This document shows, in pieces, positions 36,538-45,720 of a stretch of 64,000 nt of DNA. Numbering within the stretch: the first letter of the stretch is position 1; each line of letters opens with the position of its first letter. The notes beneath the pieces were generated by a model, which saw only the letters and a program-made list of their open reading frames with translations, made no database searches and was not told where the DNA came from. The stretch covers positions 62,001-126,000 of the forward strand of contig NZ_JALPRX010000050.1 in the NCBI RefSeq assembly GCF_023223525.1, in the 5' to 3' direction. The position numbers were made by a program, and so were the translations under genes. The DNA is from Roseomonas acroporae (GTDB taxonomy: Bacteria > Pseudomonadota > Alphaproteobacteria > Acetobacterales > Acetobacteraceae).

Positions 36538-37056
36538 ATGGGTTTCGTCTTTCCCCTGGCGCCGCCACCGCCCGACTATCCCTCCGCCACGGCCTGCCTC
36601 GATCCCGCCGAGAGGCTGCTGCTGCACGCGATCCGGCTCTGGGTCGCGGCGCGGCAGCGCGAGGCCGAGCCGGTCAGCCTGGTCCGCGAGGCCTTCGAGG
36701 CGGCGGGGCTGCGGCAGGGGGCCGCGGCGGCGCTGGACGGCTGGCTGCAGATCGTGCGCCGCACCGCGCTGCGGCCGCTGAACGTGGGCTGTCCGCGTTG
36801 CACGATGGTGACCGAGGACGAGACCTGGATGCTCGCCGCCGCCGCCGCCTCGCAACGGGGCGCGGCCCCGGCGGCGCTGCGCGCGCTGCGCCGCTGCATG
36901 AGCCGGCCGGGGGCGGATTTCGCGATCGGACCGGTGGACGGGCTCGCCGAGCTGTTCGCCGAGGCGGGGCTGCCCTTCCGCTGGCGCCGCCTGCCGGACG
37001 GCCTCGCGCCGGACGCGGTGCAGCCGGAGCGATCGGCCTCGCAGCGCCTGCACTGA
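36538..37056 (+). CDS. Hypothetical protein with a CPRC motif
   Basis: 172 residues, not recognised. ATG 36538 has a perfect GGAGG ribosome-binding site and coding-like codon use. Features are LDPAERLLLHAIRLWVAARQ near the N-terminus, a helical middle, then VGCPRCTMVTEDETWMLAA with a CxxC pair, and RALRRCMSRPGADFA. It could bind a metal or be a small regulatory protein, but no family match is claimed. It is divergent from greB. Confidence 0.7.
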   Translation: MGFVFPLAPPPPDYPSATACLDPAERLLLHAIRLWVAARQREAEPVSLVREAFEAAGLRQGAAAALDGWLQIVRRTALRPLNVGCPRCTMVTEDETWMLAAAAASQRGAAPAALRALRRCMSRPGADFAIGPVDGLAELFAEAGLPFRWRRLPDGLAPDAVQPERSASQRLH

Positions 37057-37145
37057 GGCCGGCGGGGGCAGGGACGGGGGCGGAGGCGGGGCGCGGCGTC
37101 CGCGCCGCGTCCCCGCCCTTGCCCGGCACCCGCTTCCGGCAAGGC

Positions 37146-38135
37146 TCAGCGGGACGGGTTGTAGAAGATGATCCGGCTGCCGAGCGGGTCGAAGCCGAAC
37201 TGCACCTGCCGCAGGTCGGAGAGGGCGCGGGCGATCGCCGGGTGCCGCTCCTCGGGCGCGTAGAACATCATGAAGCCGCCCGAACCCGCGCCGAGCAGCT
37301 TGCCGCCCTGCGCGCCGGCGCGCATCGCCGCCTCGTACCAGCCGTCGATCGCGCCGGAGCTGACGCCCGGCGCCAGGCTCTTCTTGAGCTGCCAGTTGAC
37401 GTCGAGGATCTCGCCGACGCTGTCGATGTTGCCGTTCTGCAGCTCGTCGCGCATCTCGTAGGTGAGCTTGACCATGCGCTGCAGCGCGGCGCTCTTGTCG
37501 TTCTCGGTGGCGACGTTCTCCGACTGCGCCTTGAGGATGCCCGAGGCGCTTCGCGTGATGCCGGTGTAGAAGACGATGATCCGCCGCTGCAGCGCCTCGT
37601 TCAGCTTGCGGTCCATGATGACCGGCGAGACCAGCACGCTGTCGTCGGGCCGGAACTCGATCAGGTTGAAGCCGCCATAGGCCGCGGCGTACTGGTCCTG
37701 CTTGCCGATCGGCTCGCCGCAGCGCTCGATCTCGATGTGGCAGGCCAACTGCCCGAGGTCGTCCGACGAGACGTGCCGGCCGAGATAGGCCGAGACGGCG
37801 TTGATCAGCCCCACCGTGAAGGAGGAGGAGGAGCCGAGGCCGGTGCCGCGCGAGGGGATGTCGGCGATGGTGGTGATCTCGACGCCGCCCTGCACCTCCA
37901 GCATCTCGAAGGCGGCCTTGACCAGCCGGTGCTCGATCTCGGCGACGCTGCTCACCTCCTCCGTCTTGGAGTAGGCGAGGCGGATGCCGCCGTCGAACTT
38001 CCTGTTGATGTTCACGTAGACGTACTTGTCGATCGCCGTGCTGAGCACGGCGCCGCCGTGGCGCCGGTAGAAGGAGGGCAGGTCGCTGCCGCCTCCGACG
38101 AAGCTCATTCGCAACGGGGTGCGACAGATGATCAT
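37146..38135 (-). CDS. hddA: GHMP-family D-glycero-D-manno-heptose 7-phosphate kinase
   Basis: 329 residues. GHMP kinase: the N-terminal CRTPLRMSFVGGGSDLPSFY, the ATP loop GTGLGSSSSFTVGLINA and the C-terminal GGKLLGAGSGGFMMFYAP are typical of HddA-type sugar kinases, which phosphorylate C1 of heptose 7-phosphate. ATG 38135 has GGAGG five bases upstream and overlaps the stop of the upstream fusion gene by four bases. Together with the NTase-HAD fusion and a GmhA-like isomerase it gives all activities for a nucleotide-activated heptose. Confidence 0.88.
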   Translation of the reverse strand: MIICRTPLRMSFVGGGSDLPSFYRRHGGAVLSTAIDKYVYVNINRKFDGGIRLAYSKTEEVSSVAEIEHRLVKAAFEMLEVQGGVEITTIADIPSRGTGLGSSSSFTVGLINAVSAYLGRHVSSDDLGQLACHIEIERCGEPIGKQDQYAAAYGGFNLIEFRPDDSVLVSPVIMDRKLNEALQRRIIVFYTGITRSASGILKAQSENVATENDKSAALQRMVKLTYEMRDELQNGNIDSVGEILDVNWQLKKSLAPGVSSGAIDGWYEAAMRAGAQGGKLLGAGSGGFMMFYAPEERHPAIARALSDLRQVQFGFDPLGSRIIFYNPSR

Positions 38136-40069
38136 GGGGCCTCCGGGGGGGTGGAAAGGGGGGCGGCGTCGGCCGTCCGCAGGATGCCGTCCACGCGGAG
38201 CTCGCGTTCCGCGGCGGCGCGGGCCGCCAGGACGACCGGGGTTTCGTCGGCCGCGCGCGCGTCGTAGATGCGCGCCGCCTCGTCCGGCCCGGCGCCGCGC
38301 GCGACGAGGTCGCCGATGACCCGGTCGCGGCGCACCGACTCGTCGCTCGCCACGTGCAGCCGGTGCACGCGGCGGCTCGTCGACGGGTCGAGCAGCAGCG
38401 CCGGAACGCCTTCCAGGATCAGCACCGTGTCGGCGTCCAGCGCCACCTTGCCGGCGGCGCGGGTGGTGCGGGTGAAGCGGTCGTAGAAGGGCAGTTCCGG
38501 CGCCGCGTCCCCGCCCGCCAGCCAGGGCTCGAGCGCCGCCAGCATCGCGTCGAGGTCGAAGCGGCCGAGCACGCCGGGCCGGCGTTCCGCCGGCGGCCGG
38601 ATCCAGCGGTCCATCGCCACCGTCAGGGCGCGGCGGCCCCGGGCGCGCAACTCGGCGGCCAGCGTCGCGGCGAGGGTCGACTTGCCCGAGCGCGCCAGGC
38701 CGCCCACCAGCACCAGCTCCCCGGCGCCGATCGTGTCCGGCAGGTCGCCGAGGGCGGCGGCGAGGCGGGGATACTGGTCGGCGATCAGCCGCACCGCGGC
38801 GGCGAAGTCGGGCACGGTGTAGTCGGGCACGGCGGCGTAGCGCCCGTCCCGGCCGCCCTCGCCGGTGTCGAGCAGCACGGTGCGCAGCCCGGCGCGGCTG
38901 CCGGCGAGAACGTCGCCGGTGCTGTCGCCCACCATCCAGGAGCGGGTGCGGTCGATGTTCAGCTCGGCCACGGCGCGGTCGATCATGCCGGTCCGCGGCT
39001 TGCGGCAGTCGCACGCGACCTTGAGCGACGCCACCTCGCCCGGGAAGCCGCCATGCGGGTGGTGCGGGCAGAAGTACAGCGCGTCCACGTAGGCGCCGCC
39101 CTCGCCCAGCTCGGTGTCGAGCCTGGCGTGGATGCGGCGCAGCGTCTCGAAGCTCGCCTCGCCGCGCGCCAGCACTGGCTGGTTGGTGACGACGACGACG
39201 CGATGCTCGATCTCGTTCAGCCGCTTCACGGCGGCCGTGGCGCCGGGCAGCAATTCGAGGTCCTCGGGCGTGCGCACGTAGTCGCGCAGCACGTTCAGCG
39301 TCCCGTCGCGGTCGACGAACACCGCCACCTGCTTCTCGGCCCGGCGGGCGCGCGCGACCACGCCTTCGCGCAGGTGCCGCTCGACCTTGTCGAGCCGCTT
39401 CGGCGTGCCGAGATCCTTGATGTACTCGTAGCTGTTGTAGCCGTGCAGCACGGCGCCGTCCGCCACCATCCGGGGGAACAGGTCCTTGGCGAAGTCGGAG
39501 GGCAGCCGGAAGTCGCGGTACGGCGCCAGCGCGCGCTCCTCCACCACGTAGAAGGCGGCGTTCACCAGGTTCTGCAGCCAGGCCCCGGGCGGGTGCGGGT
39601 AGGGGTGGAAGGCGGTGATGCGGCCCGCCTCGTCGACCTCGACCAGATCCGAATCGGCCGGATGGTCGTTGGGGTGCAGCAGCAGCGTGGCGACGGCGCC
39701 GTGCGCCTCGTGCGCGCGCAGCATGGCCGCGATGTCGATGTCGAACAGCGTGTCGCCGTAGACCACCAGGAACCGGTCGCGCAGCCGGTCGAGGCAGGCG
39801 AGCACGGCGCCCGACGTGCCGCGCGGATCGCCGTCGTCGACCAGCGTCACCGTGGCGCCTAGGTCGCCGCGCCCGGCGAAGAAGCGCTCGATCTGGTCGG
39901 CGGCGTGGTTGACCAGCACCACCACCTCGGTCACGCCCTGCCGCGCGAGCTGCACCACCTGCCGCTCCAGCAGCGGGATGCCGTCCACGTCCACCAGCGG
40001 CTTGGGCCGGCCGTTGAGGCGCGAGGCGAGGCGCGTGCCCTTGCCGCCCGCCAGGATCACCGCCTGCAT
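38132..40069 (-). CDS. Trifunctional fusion: sugar nucleotidyltransferase + GmhB-like phosphatase + P-loop kinase
   Basis: 645 residues with three domains. Residues 1-235 are a sugar-phosphate nucleotidyltransferase (VILAGGKGTRL at 4-14, VVYGDTLFDID, IKDLGTPKRL). Residues about 248-405 are a HAD-IIIA phosphatase like GmhB: D-x-D in VDRDGT 252-257, VTNQPV, and a zinc-type cluster CPHHPHGGFP plus CDCRKP around 334-357. Residues about 450-640 are a uridine-kinase-like P-loop NTPase (Walker A GLARSGKST 457-465, DRWIRPP, ILEGVPALLL). The first two parts match heptose nucleotide activation; the third has no assigned role. ATG 40069 is chosen for its GGAG at eight bases. It is preceded by the epimerase gene and overlaps hddA. 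Confidence 0.85.
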   Translation of the reverse strand: MQAVILAGGKGTRLASRLNGRPKPLVDVDGIPLLERQVVQLARQGVTEVVVLVNHAADQIERFFAGRGDLGATVTLVDDGDPRGTSGAVLACLDRLRDRFLVVYGDTLFDIDIAAMLRAHEAHGAVATLLLHPNDHPADSDLVEVDEAGRITAFHPYPHPPGAWLQNLVNAAFYVVEERALAPYRDFRLPSDFAKDLFPRMVADGAVLHGYNSYEYIKDLGTPKRLDKVERHLREGVVARARRAEKQVAVFVDRDGTLNVLRDYVRTPEDLELLPGATAAVKRLNEIEHRVVVVTNQPVLARGEASFETLRRIHARLDTELGEGGAYVDALYFCPHHPHGGFPGEVASLKVACDCRKPRTGMIDRAVAELNIDRTRSWMVGDSTGDVLAGSRAGLRTVLLDTGEGGRDGRYAAVPDYTVPDFAAAVRLIADQYPRLAAALGDLPDTIGAGELVLVGGLARSGKSTLAATLAAELRARGRRALTVAMDRWIRPPAERRPGVLGRFDLDAMLAALEPWLAGGDAAPELPFYDRFTRTTRAAGKVALDADTVLILEGVPALLLDPSTSRRVHRLHVASDESVRRDRVIGDLVARGAGPDEAARIYDARAADETPVVLAARAAAERELRVDGILRTADAAPLSTPPEAP

Positions 40070-40082
40070 GTCACGATCTCCA

Positions 40083-41069
40083 TCAGGCATTCTCCTGTCC
40101 TGCGATCTCGTCCACGGCGCGCAGGATCGCGGCCGCGGAGCCGAGGCGCGGCGACCAGCCGAAGTCGCGCAGCCGCGTCACCGAGTAGCGGAAGCACGGC
40201 ACGTCGCCGACCCAGCCGCGCGGCTCCGGCCCGTAGCGGATCACCGCCCCCGGCGAGACGCGGTCGCGCACCGCCTCGGCGATCTCGCGCACCGTCACGC
40301 CGTCATCCTCGGGACCGATGTTGCAGACCACGTGCCGGCCGGGCACCCGCGCCGCGACGAACAGCATGGCGTCCACCAGCTCCTCGACATGCAGGTAGGG
40401 CTTGCGCTGGGTGCCGTCGCCCAGCACGTCGAGCACCGCCGGGTCGGCGCGCAGCTTGCGCACGAGCTCGAGGATCACGCCGTGCGTCGCCGGCACGCCG
40501 ACCACGTTGGGGAAGCGGAACACCGAGGCGCGCGGCAGGAAGGTCTCCACCGCGGCGCTGATCTGCGCCTCCGAGGCGAGCTTCATGGCGCCGTAGTTCG
40601 AGATGGGGGCGAGCGGTCCGGCGTCCTCCTCGGCGACGCGGTCGCCGAGGTCGCCGTAGATCGCCGAGCTGGAGGCGAAGTGCAGCGTGCGCAGGCGGAG
40701 GTCGCGCATCGCCTGCAGCACCGCGAAGGTCGTCAGGAAGGTGCGCCGCAGGTCGATGCACGGATCGTCGATGCCGGCCGGGATATCGGAGTTGGCGGCG
40801 AGGTGCCAGACCACCGCCCCGCCCGAATCCGGGCCGTGGTCGCCGGTCCCGAGCCATTCCTCGGTGGCGGCGCGCAGCGCCTCGACGTCGGCGCAGTCGA
40901 TCTGACGGAAGCGCAGCCGCGGGTGTCCGGCGAGGTCGCCGAGGTTGGCGAGGCTCCCGCGCGAGAGGTCATCAATCAACAGGACGTGATTGCCTTCGGC
41001 AATCAACCGCCGCGCCAGCGTCGCTGCCACGAAGCCGGCGCCGCCCGTGATCATATGGCGGTCAGGCAA
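40083..41069 (-). CDS. NAD-dependent sugar-nucleotide epimerase/dehydratase
   Basis: 328 residues, extended SDR. Rossmann motif MITGGAGFVAATLARRL, DDLSRGSLANL, HLAANSDIPAG, catalytic Ser/Tyr/Lys in FASSSAIYGDLG and NYGAMKLASE, and TQRKPYLHVEELVDAM. It resembles UDP-glucose 4-epimerase-type enzymes. TTG 41069 is favoured by a perfect AGGAGG five bases upstream (41075-41080); GTG 41099 is an alternative. It is first in the minus-strand heptose group and ends just before the fusion gene. It probably edits the activated heptose or another LPS/EPS precursor. Confidence 0.88.
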   Translation of the reverse strand: MPDRHMITGGAGFVAATLARRLIAEGNHVLLIDDLSRGSLANLGDLAGHPRLRFRQIDCADVEALRAATEEWLGTGDHGPDSGGAVVWHLAANSDIPAGIDDPCIDLRRTFLTTFAVLQAMRDLRLRTLHFASSSAIYGDLGDRVAEEDAGPLAPISNYGAMKLASEAQISAAVETFLPRASVFRFPNVVGVPATHGVILELVRKLRADPAVLDVLGDGTQRKPYLHVEELVDAMLFVAARVPGRHVVCNIGPEDDGVTVREIAEAVRDRVSPGAVIRYGPEPRGWVGDVPCFRYSVTRLRDFGWSPRLGSAAAILRAVDEIAGQENA

Positions 41070-41304
41070 GCAGGCCTCCTGTCCCAAAAAGTCAACCACA
41101 CTTCATGTATTAATACAGCTTTGCTATATTACGGCGAATTTCGTCGTCGCGCCACACCAATCCGGCTAAAAAATAGAGCATGTCACCCGCAAACGCGCTA
41201 TCATGCCGCGGCAGGCTTGGCTGGCGGCCTCACGGTGCATCACGTCGTTAAATTTAGGCCGGTACAATCCCTGGTTAGGCCGGATTAGTCGAAAGGGACC
41301 TACG
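41070..41304. promoter_or_regulatory. AT-rich divergent promoter region of the heptose locus
   Basis: One of the most AT-rich intergenic blocks of the window, separating the minus-strand epimerase from the plus-strand isomerase. Notable pieces are the palindrome gtattaatac near 41107, ttgctatattacgg near 41123, ctaaaaaatagagc near 41166 and ttaaatttagg near 41248. Its composition contrasts sharply with its surroundings and suits one promoter in each direction. No specific regulator site is claimed. Confidence 0.55.
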
Positions 41305-41892
41305 ATGGATGGCTTTCAGGTAATTTCCTCCCGCAGCACCTACTGCAGGCCCTACCTCGACCGCCTCTCGGCGCTGCTGGCCGCGACCGACGCGGCGGCG
41401 GTGGACGAGGCGATCGACGTGATCCGGCGCGTCTGGGAGCGTGGGGGGCAGATCATCACGCTGGGCAATGGCGGCAGCGCCATGACCGCCCTGCACTTCG
41501 CCACCGACTGGAGCAAGGGCGTCTTCATGGCCACCGGCCGGCGCTTCCGCGCCCGCTCGCTGGTTGATAACATGGGCGTAATCACCGCCTATGCCAACGA
41601 CGTCTCCTTCCAGGACGTCTTCGCCGAGCAGCTGAGGAACATCGCCGTCCAGGGCGACCTGGTGCTGGCCATCTCGGGCTCCGGCAACTCGGAGAACGTG
41701 ATCCGCGCCATCGACTACGCCAACGGGATCGGCTGTGAGACGCTCGGCCTGTGCGGCTTCTCGGGCGGCAGGCTGAAGGCCAAGGCGCACTACGTCGTCC
41801 ACGCCGACGTCAACGACATGCAGCTCTGCGAGGACGTCCACGCCATCTTCGGCCACATCGTGATGCAGGCCCTCTGCGGCATGACGGACTGA
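41305..41892 (+). CDS. SIS-domain phosphoheptose isomerase-like protein (GmhA type)
   Basis: 195 residues. SIS domain with GGQIITLGNGGSAMTALHFA (phosphosugar-binding loop), NDVSFQDVFAEQL, and LVLAISGSGNSENVIRAI. GmhA enzymes convert sedoheptulose 7-phosphate to D-glycero-D-manno-heptose 7-phosphate. The neighbouring HddA-like kinase and GmhB/HddC-like fusion support that role, though SIS proteins of this kind can use other sugars. ATG 41305 with AAAGGGA upstream. Divergent from the rest of the locus. Confidence 0.82.
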   Translation: MDGFQVISSRSTYCRPYLDRLSALLAATDAAAVDEAIDVIRRVWERGGQIITLGNGGSAMTALHFATDWSKGVFMATGRRFRARSLVDNMGVITAYANDVSFQDVFAEQLRNIAVQGDLVLAISGSGNSENVIRAIDYANGIGCETLGLCGFSGGRLKAKAHYVVHADVNDMQLCEDVHAIFGHIVMQALCGMTD

Positions 41893-42078
41893 ACCCGGCC
41901 GTGCTATCCTGGCGGCGGCACCCACGGGGTGTCGCCGCCGGGTCCGGCCCGGGATGCGGCCATGGGCACCGCCGGCCGTGCCCCATGGCGGCCCCGTCCT
42001 CGCCGCCCCGGTTTCCCCGCCCGGCATCCTCCCGGGCGGGCTGACGGAACCGGCCGGGCAGAGGACTGCCGAGACGGA

Positions 42079-43167
42079 ATGATGGAACAGCAGACGGACG
42101 CTTCCGGCGCTCCCGCTCCCGATGTCGCGATGTCCGGCGACGACGTCCTGATCGTCATTCCCGCCCTCAACGAGGAGGCCCACATCGCCGGCGTGGTGGC
42201 GGCGATGCAGGCGGATGCCGCCATGGCCGGGGCGCTGATCGTGGTGTCCGATGGCGGTAGCCGGGATCGCACCGTCGAGATCGTCCGCGGCATCGGCATG
42301 CGCGACCCGCGCGTGCGCGTGGCGGTGCCCGAGCGCCCGGACTCGCTCGGCACCCCCTCGGCCAACGTCAACCGCGCCGTGCGGCAATTCGGCGCGGGAC
42401 GGCGCTGGCTGGTGCGCGTGGACGCGCATGCCGCCTATCCGCCGGCCTATGCCTCCCGCCTCGTCGCGGCGGCCCTGCGCACGGGGGCGGATTGCGTGGT
42501 CACGCCGATGCTCACGCGCGGCCGCAACTGCTTCTCCCGCGCGGCGGCGGCGGCGCAGAACTCGCTGCTCGGCACCGGCGGCTCGGCGCACCGGCTGGCC
42601 GGCCGCGGCGGCTGGGTCGATCACGGCCATCACGCGCTGATGCGCCTCGACGCCTTCCGCGACGCCGGCGGCTACGACGAGGCGTTCAGCCACAACGAGG
42701 ATGCCGAGCTGGACCTGCGGCTCGCCAAGGCCGGCAACCGCATCTGGCTCGCCGACGACGTGATGCTCACCTACTACCCCCGCGGCACGGCGCGCGGCCT
42801 CTGGCGGCAGTACTTCAAGTACGGCAAGGGCCGCGCCATGACGGTCTCCCGCCACGGCGGCTCGCGCAAGCTGCGCCAGACCATCCCGCTGCTGATCGCG
42901 CCGATGCTGCTGGTGGGCGCGCTCGCCCCGCTGCCCTGGCTGGCCGGCATGCCGCTGCTGGCGGCGCTGCTGGCGCTGCCCAGCCTGGGCTACGTGGCGC
43001 TCTGCCTGCTCTACGGCGCCTGGCTCGGCCGGCATGGCGATGGTTGCGCGGCGCTCGCCGGCGTGCCGGCGATGATCATGCATGTCGCCTGGTCGGCGGG
43101 CTACTGGCGACAGGTGCTGGCCGGCCCGTCGCCCGGCGCCTTCACCCAGCCCGCCATCGCCGCCTGA
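42079..43167 (+). CDS. GT2 glycosyltransferase, ExoA-like
   Basis: 362 residues. GT2 domain: VLIVIPALNEEAHIAGVV, VVSDGGSRDRT, a VRVDAHAAYPP metal site, and VDHGHHALMRLDAFRDAGGY. FSHNEDAELDLRLAKAG precedes YYPRGTARGLWRQYFKYGKG, a hallmark of succinoglycan ExoA-like enzymes. Three or more hydrophobic C-terminal segments (LLIAPMLLVGALAPLPWL, LLAALLALPSLGYVALCLL) anchor it in the inner membrane. ATG 42079 or 42082. It follows the GmhA-like gene on the same strand, supporting a surface polysaccharide role. Confidence 0.88.
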   Translation: MMEQQTDASGAPAPDVAMSGDDVLIVIPALNEEAHIAGVVAAMQADAAMAGALIVVSDGGSRDRTVEIVRGIGMRDPRVRVAVPERPDSLGTPSANVNRAVRQFGAGRRWLVRVDAHAAYPPAYASRLVAAALRTGADCVVTPMLTRGRNCFSRAAAAAQNSLLGTGGSAHRLAGRGGWVDHGHHALMRLDAFRDAGGYDEAFSHNEDAELDLRLAKAGNRIWLADDVMLTYYPRGTARGLWRQYFKYGKGRAMTVSRHGGSRKLRQTIPLLIAPMLLVGALAPLPWLAGMPLLAALLALPSLGYVALCLLYGAWLGRHGDGCAALAGVPAMIMHVAWSAGYWRQVLAGPSPGAFTQPAIAA

Positions 43168-43260
43168 CCCGGCGCCGCAGCCGGCGCGCGGCGCGCCGGC
43201 CGCTTCGCGACGGTGCCGCTCCCGGCGATCCGGACGCGCCGTCCCGCGTTGTGGCCGATC

Positions 43261-43506
43261 ATGTCGGACACTCGACAGGCCTCGCCCGCGCCGGCCCGTC
43301 GCCGGCGCCATCCGCCGCGGAAGCTCCTGCCGCTCCTGATGCTGCTCGCCGCGCCGCTGGCGGGCTGCGCGCAACTGGCGGCCTCCGGCGCGCCGGGCAC
43401 GGGCGGCGCGCCGAACAACGGCCAGGGCGGCAACGGCGGCAGCGCGAGCCTGCTCCGGGGCCCGGAACGGCCGCCGGGATGGCCCGCGCCCCGCATCATG
43501 GCGTGA
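43261..43506 (+). CDS. Small predicted lipoprotein
   Basis: 81 residues. An Arg-rich N-terminus (ARRRRHPPRK) is followed by the hydrophobic stretch LLPLLMLLAAPLAGC, with the lipobox L-A-G-C, then a Gly/Asn-rich tail (GAPNNGQGGNGGSASLLRG). ATG 43261. Not assigned to a family. It may be an accessory of the polysaccharide locus or independent. Confidence 0.6.
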   Translation: MSDTRQASPAPARRRRHPPRKLLPLLMLLAAPLAGCAQLAASGAPGTGGAPNNGQGGNGGSASLLRGPERPPGWPAPRIMA

Positions 43507-43789
43507 CCGGCGGGTCGAAGGCCCATCGTCGGCGCGGCCACTTTGTCGGCTGCCGGGTCGATCCGCGCCCATCCCGGCCGCCATCCGCGGGGCGGGCGCC
43601 GCCGTGGCCGTGTTGGCGCGGCATGCCGTTTCGGCCAGAGTGCGACCCCGGAGGGCACCGCCGACGGGCCACCCTTCCGGCGCGGGTCGCGGCGCCTGCC
43701 GAGTGGCGGGTCCGTCGCCTCCGCGCCCGTCCCATCGAACCGATCCGGCGCCCGGTCCGACCGGGCGGTGGCCCGCCCGGGAGCCTCCC

Positions 43790-44722
43790 TTGACCCTGCA
43801 AGCCGACGCGCTGATCGACCGCCGCCGCCTGAAGCGCCGCCTGACCCTCTGGCGCGGCGGCGCCGTCCTGCTGGCCGTGGCGCTGCTGGCGCTGCTGGTC
43901 GGGCGCGCCGCCGGGGTCGGGACCGGCGGGCTTGGCGGCGCCCATATCGCCCGCCTCACGGTGAGCGGCTTCATCGCCGAGGACCGGGAGGTGCTGGAGG
44001 CGCTGGAGAAGGCCGGCCGCAACCCGGCCGTGCGCGCCCTGATCGTCTCCATCAACAGCCCGGGCGGGAGCGTCGGCGGCGGCGAGGCGCTGCATGCCGC
44101 GCTGGTGCGGCTGCGGGAGAGCAAGCCCGTGGTCGCCGTGCTGCGCGGCACCGCCGCCTCCGCCGCCTACATGACGGCGGTGGCGACCGACCGGATCATC
44201 GCGCGCGAGAGCACCGTCACTGGCTCGATCGGCGTGCTGCTGCAATCCTTCGACGTGTCCGAGCTGCTCGGCCGGATCGGGGTGCGGCCGGAGATCCTGA
44301 CCTCCGGGCCGCTGAAGGCCGTGCCCAACCCGTTCCGGCCACTCGACGAGGCCGGGCGCGCCGCGCTGGAGCGCATCGTGGCCGACCTGCACGCGCAGTT
44401 CGTCGCCATGGTCGCCGCGGGCCGGCACATGCCCGAGGATCGGGTGCGGCCGCTCGCCGACGGCCGGATCTTCACCGGCCGGCAGGCCCTGGCGGCGGGG
44501 CTGGTGGACTCGATCGGCGGCGAGGCGGAGGCGCGTCGCTGGCTCGAGTCGGAGCGTCATCTGCCGGCCGGACTGCCGATTCGGGATCTCTCCACCGGCA
44601 CCGGAATCGGCCGCAGCCTCGGCCTGGCGCTGGGGCCGTTTCTCGGCTCGCTTCTGAAAAGCGTGGTTTCAGAATGGCTTGGCGTTGACGGTTTCATGTC
44701 GGTCTGGCAGCCTTCCGCGTGA
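43790..44722 (+). CDS. sppA: Signal peptide peptidase SppA (S49 family)
   Basis: 310 residues with one N-terminal membrane anchor ([19 protein letters not shown]). Peptidase S49: [15 protein letters not shown], catalytic Ser in [28 protein letters not shown] and general-base Lys in [14 protein letters not shown]. It degrades cleaved signal peptides in the membrane. TTG 43790 is chosen because GGGAG lies seven bases upstream and no ATG fits. It is followed by ihfB, as in many alphaproteobacteria. Confidence 0.92.
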   Translation: MTLQADALIDRRRLKRRLTLWRGGAVLLAVALLALLVGRAAGVGTGGLGGAHIARLTVSGFIAEDREVLEALEKAGRNPAVRALIVSINSPGGSVGGGEALHAALVRLRESKPVVAVLRGTAASAAYMTAVATDRIIARESTVTGSIGVLLQSFDVSELLGRIGVRPEILTSGPLKAVPNPFRPLDEAGRAALERIVADLHAQFVAMVAAGRHMPEDRVRPLADGRIFTGRQALAAGLVDSIGGEAEARRWLESERHLPAGLPIRDLSTGTGIGRSLGLALGPFLGSLLKSVVSEWLGVDGFMSVWQPSA

Positions 44723-44808
44723 CGGTGCCCTGGCGGCACGCCAGGCGCCAGGACGCGCGCCGCGGCGCCGCCGGCGGCCCGGCGGCCGAAGCGGGGGATG
44801 CGCGTTCG

Positions 44809-45120
44809 ATGACCAAGTCGGAGCTGATCCAGCAGCTTGCCGAGGCCAACCCGCATCTGCGGCCGAGCGACGTGGACCTGATCGTCGCCACCATCTTCGA
44901 CGAGATCACCGAGGCGCTGGCGCGCGGCGACCGCGTGGAGCTGCGCGGCTTCGGCGCCTTCTCCACCAAGCGCCGCGATCCGCGCACGGGCCGCAACCCG
45001 CGCACGGGCGCGGCGGTGGAGGTGAAGGGCAAGGCGGTGCCCTATTTCAAGCCCGGCAAGGAATTGCGGGAGCGGGTCAATGGCCAGGAAAAGGCGACTC
45101 CGGACGCCGCGCCGGCCTGA
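44809..45120 (+). CDS. ihfB: Integration host factor subunit beta
   Basis: 103 residues. HU/IHF family DNA-bending protein: [40 protein letters not shown] and [23 protein letters not shown] 44809 gives the exact family N-terminus; an upstream ATG at 44719 would add an unrelated tail. It works as a heterodimer with IhfA, which is encoded elsewhere. In the usual sppA-ihfB-lapA order. Confidence 0.96.
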   Translation: MTKSELIQQLAEANPHLRPSDVDLIVATIFDEITEALARGDRVELRGFGAFSTKRRDPRTGRNPRTGAAVEVKGKAVPYFKPGKELRERVNGQEKATPDAAPA

Positions 45121-45308
45121 GCGGCCGCCCGACGCCACGGCGGCGCGGCGCTTGCGCCACGGTGCGGCTTTGCCGATACCTCCCGCGCCCCGTCCCGCCG
45201 GGCGGTGCCGCGATGCCCGGGCCGCCCTGCCCGTGCCGCTCCGCCGGCGCCGTCATGCCCCGGCCCGCCGTGCCGTCCCGACCCTCCAACGGGCGCTGAA
45301 GGAAGACC

Positions 45309-45662
45309 ATGCGCTGGATCCTGTTCGGACCGTTCCTGGTGCTGCTGATCCTGTTCGCCCTGTCGAACCGGCAGGAGGTCCAGCTCACCCTCTGGCCCTT
45401 CGACTACGCCTACGCCGTGCCCCTGTCCTTCGCGGTGCTGGCGGTGGCGGCGCTCTCCTTCCTGATCGGCGCCGCCGTGGCCTGGATCGCCTCGCTGCCC
45501 TACCGCCGCCGCGCCCGGCAGATGGAGGGGGCGGCCCGCCGGATGGAGACCCAGCTCGCCGGGCTGCGCACCCAGGAGGTCTATCCCGCCCGCCGCCAGG
45601 CCGAGGCGAAGGCGATGCCGGCGCCGCCGGCCGCGCCGTCGGGCCTGGCGGGAAAGCCGTGA
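45309..45662 (+). CDS. lapA: LapA-domain (DUF1049) membrane protein
   Basis: 117 residues with two membrane helices ([18 protein letters not shown] and [20 protein letters not shown]) and a basic, helical cytoplasmic tail ([19 protein letters not shown]). This is the LPS assembly protein A domain organisation. In E. coli LapA/LapB adjust LPS synthesis through LpxC turnover; here only LapA is present. ATG 45309 has GGAAG upstream. Located between ihfB and pyrF. Confidence 0.85.
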   Translation: MRWILFGPFLVLLILFALSNRQEVQLTLWPFDYAYAVPLSFAVLAVAALSFLIGAAVAWIASLPYRRRARQMEGAARRMETQLAGLRTQEVYPARRQAEAKAMPAPPAAPSGLAGKP

Positions 45663-45720
45663 ACGCCGTCGCCGGCGGCCCGCTTCGCGCTCCCCCTGGC
45701 GGCAGCATCGTCCGGCCGGG

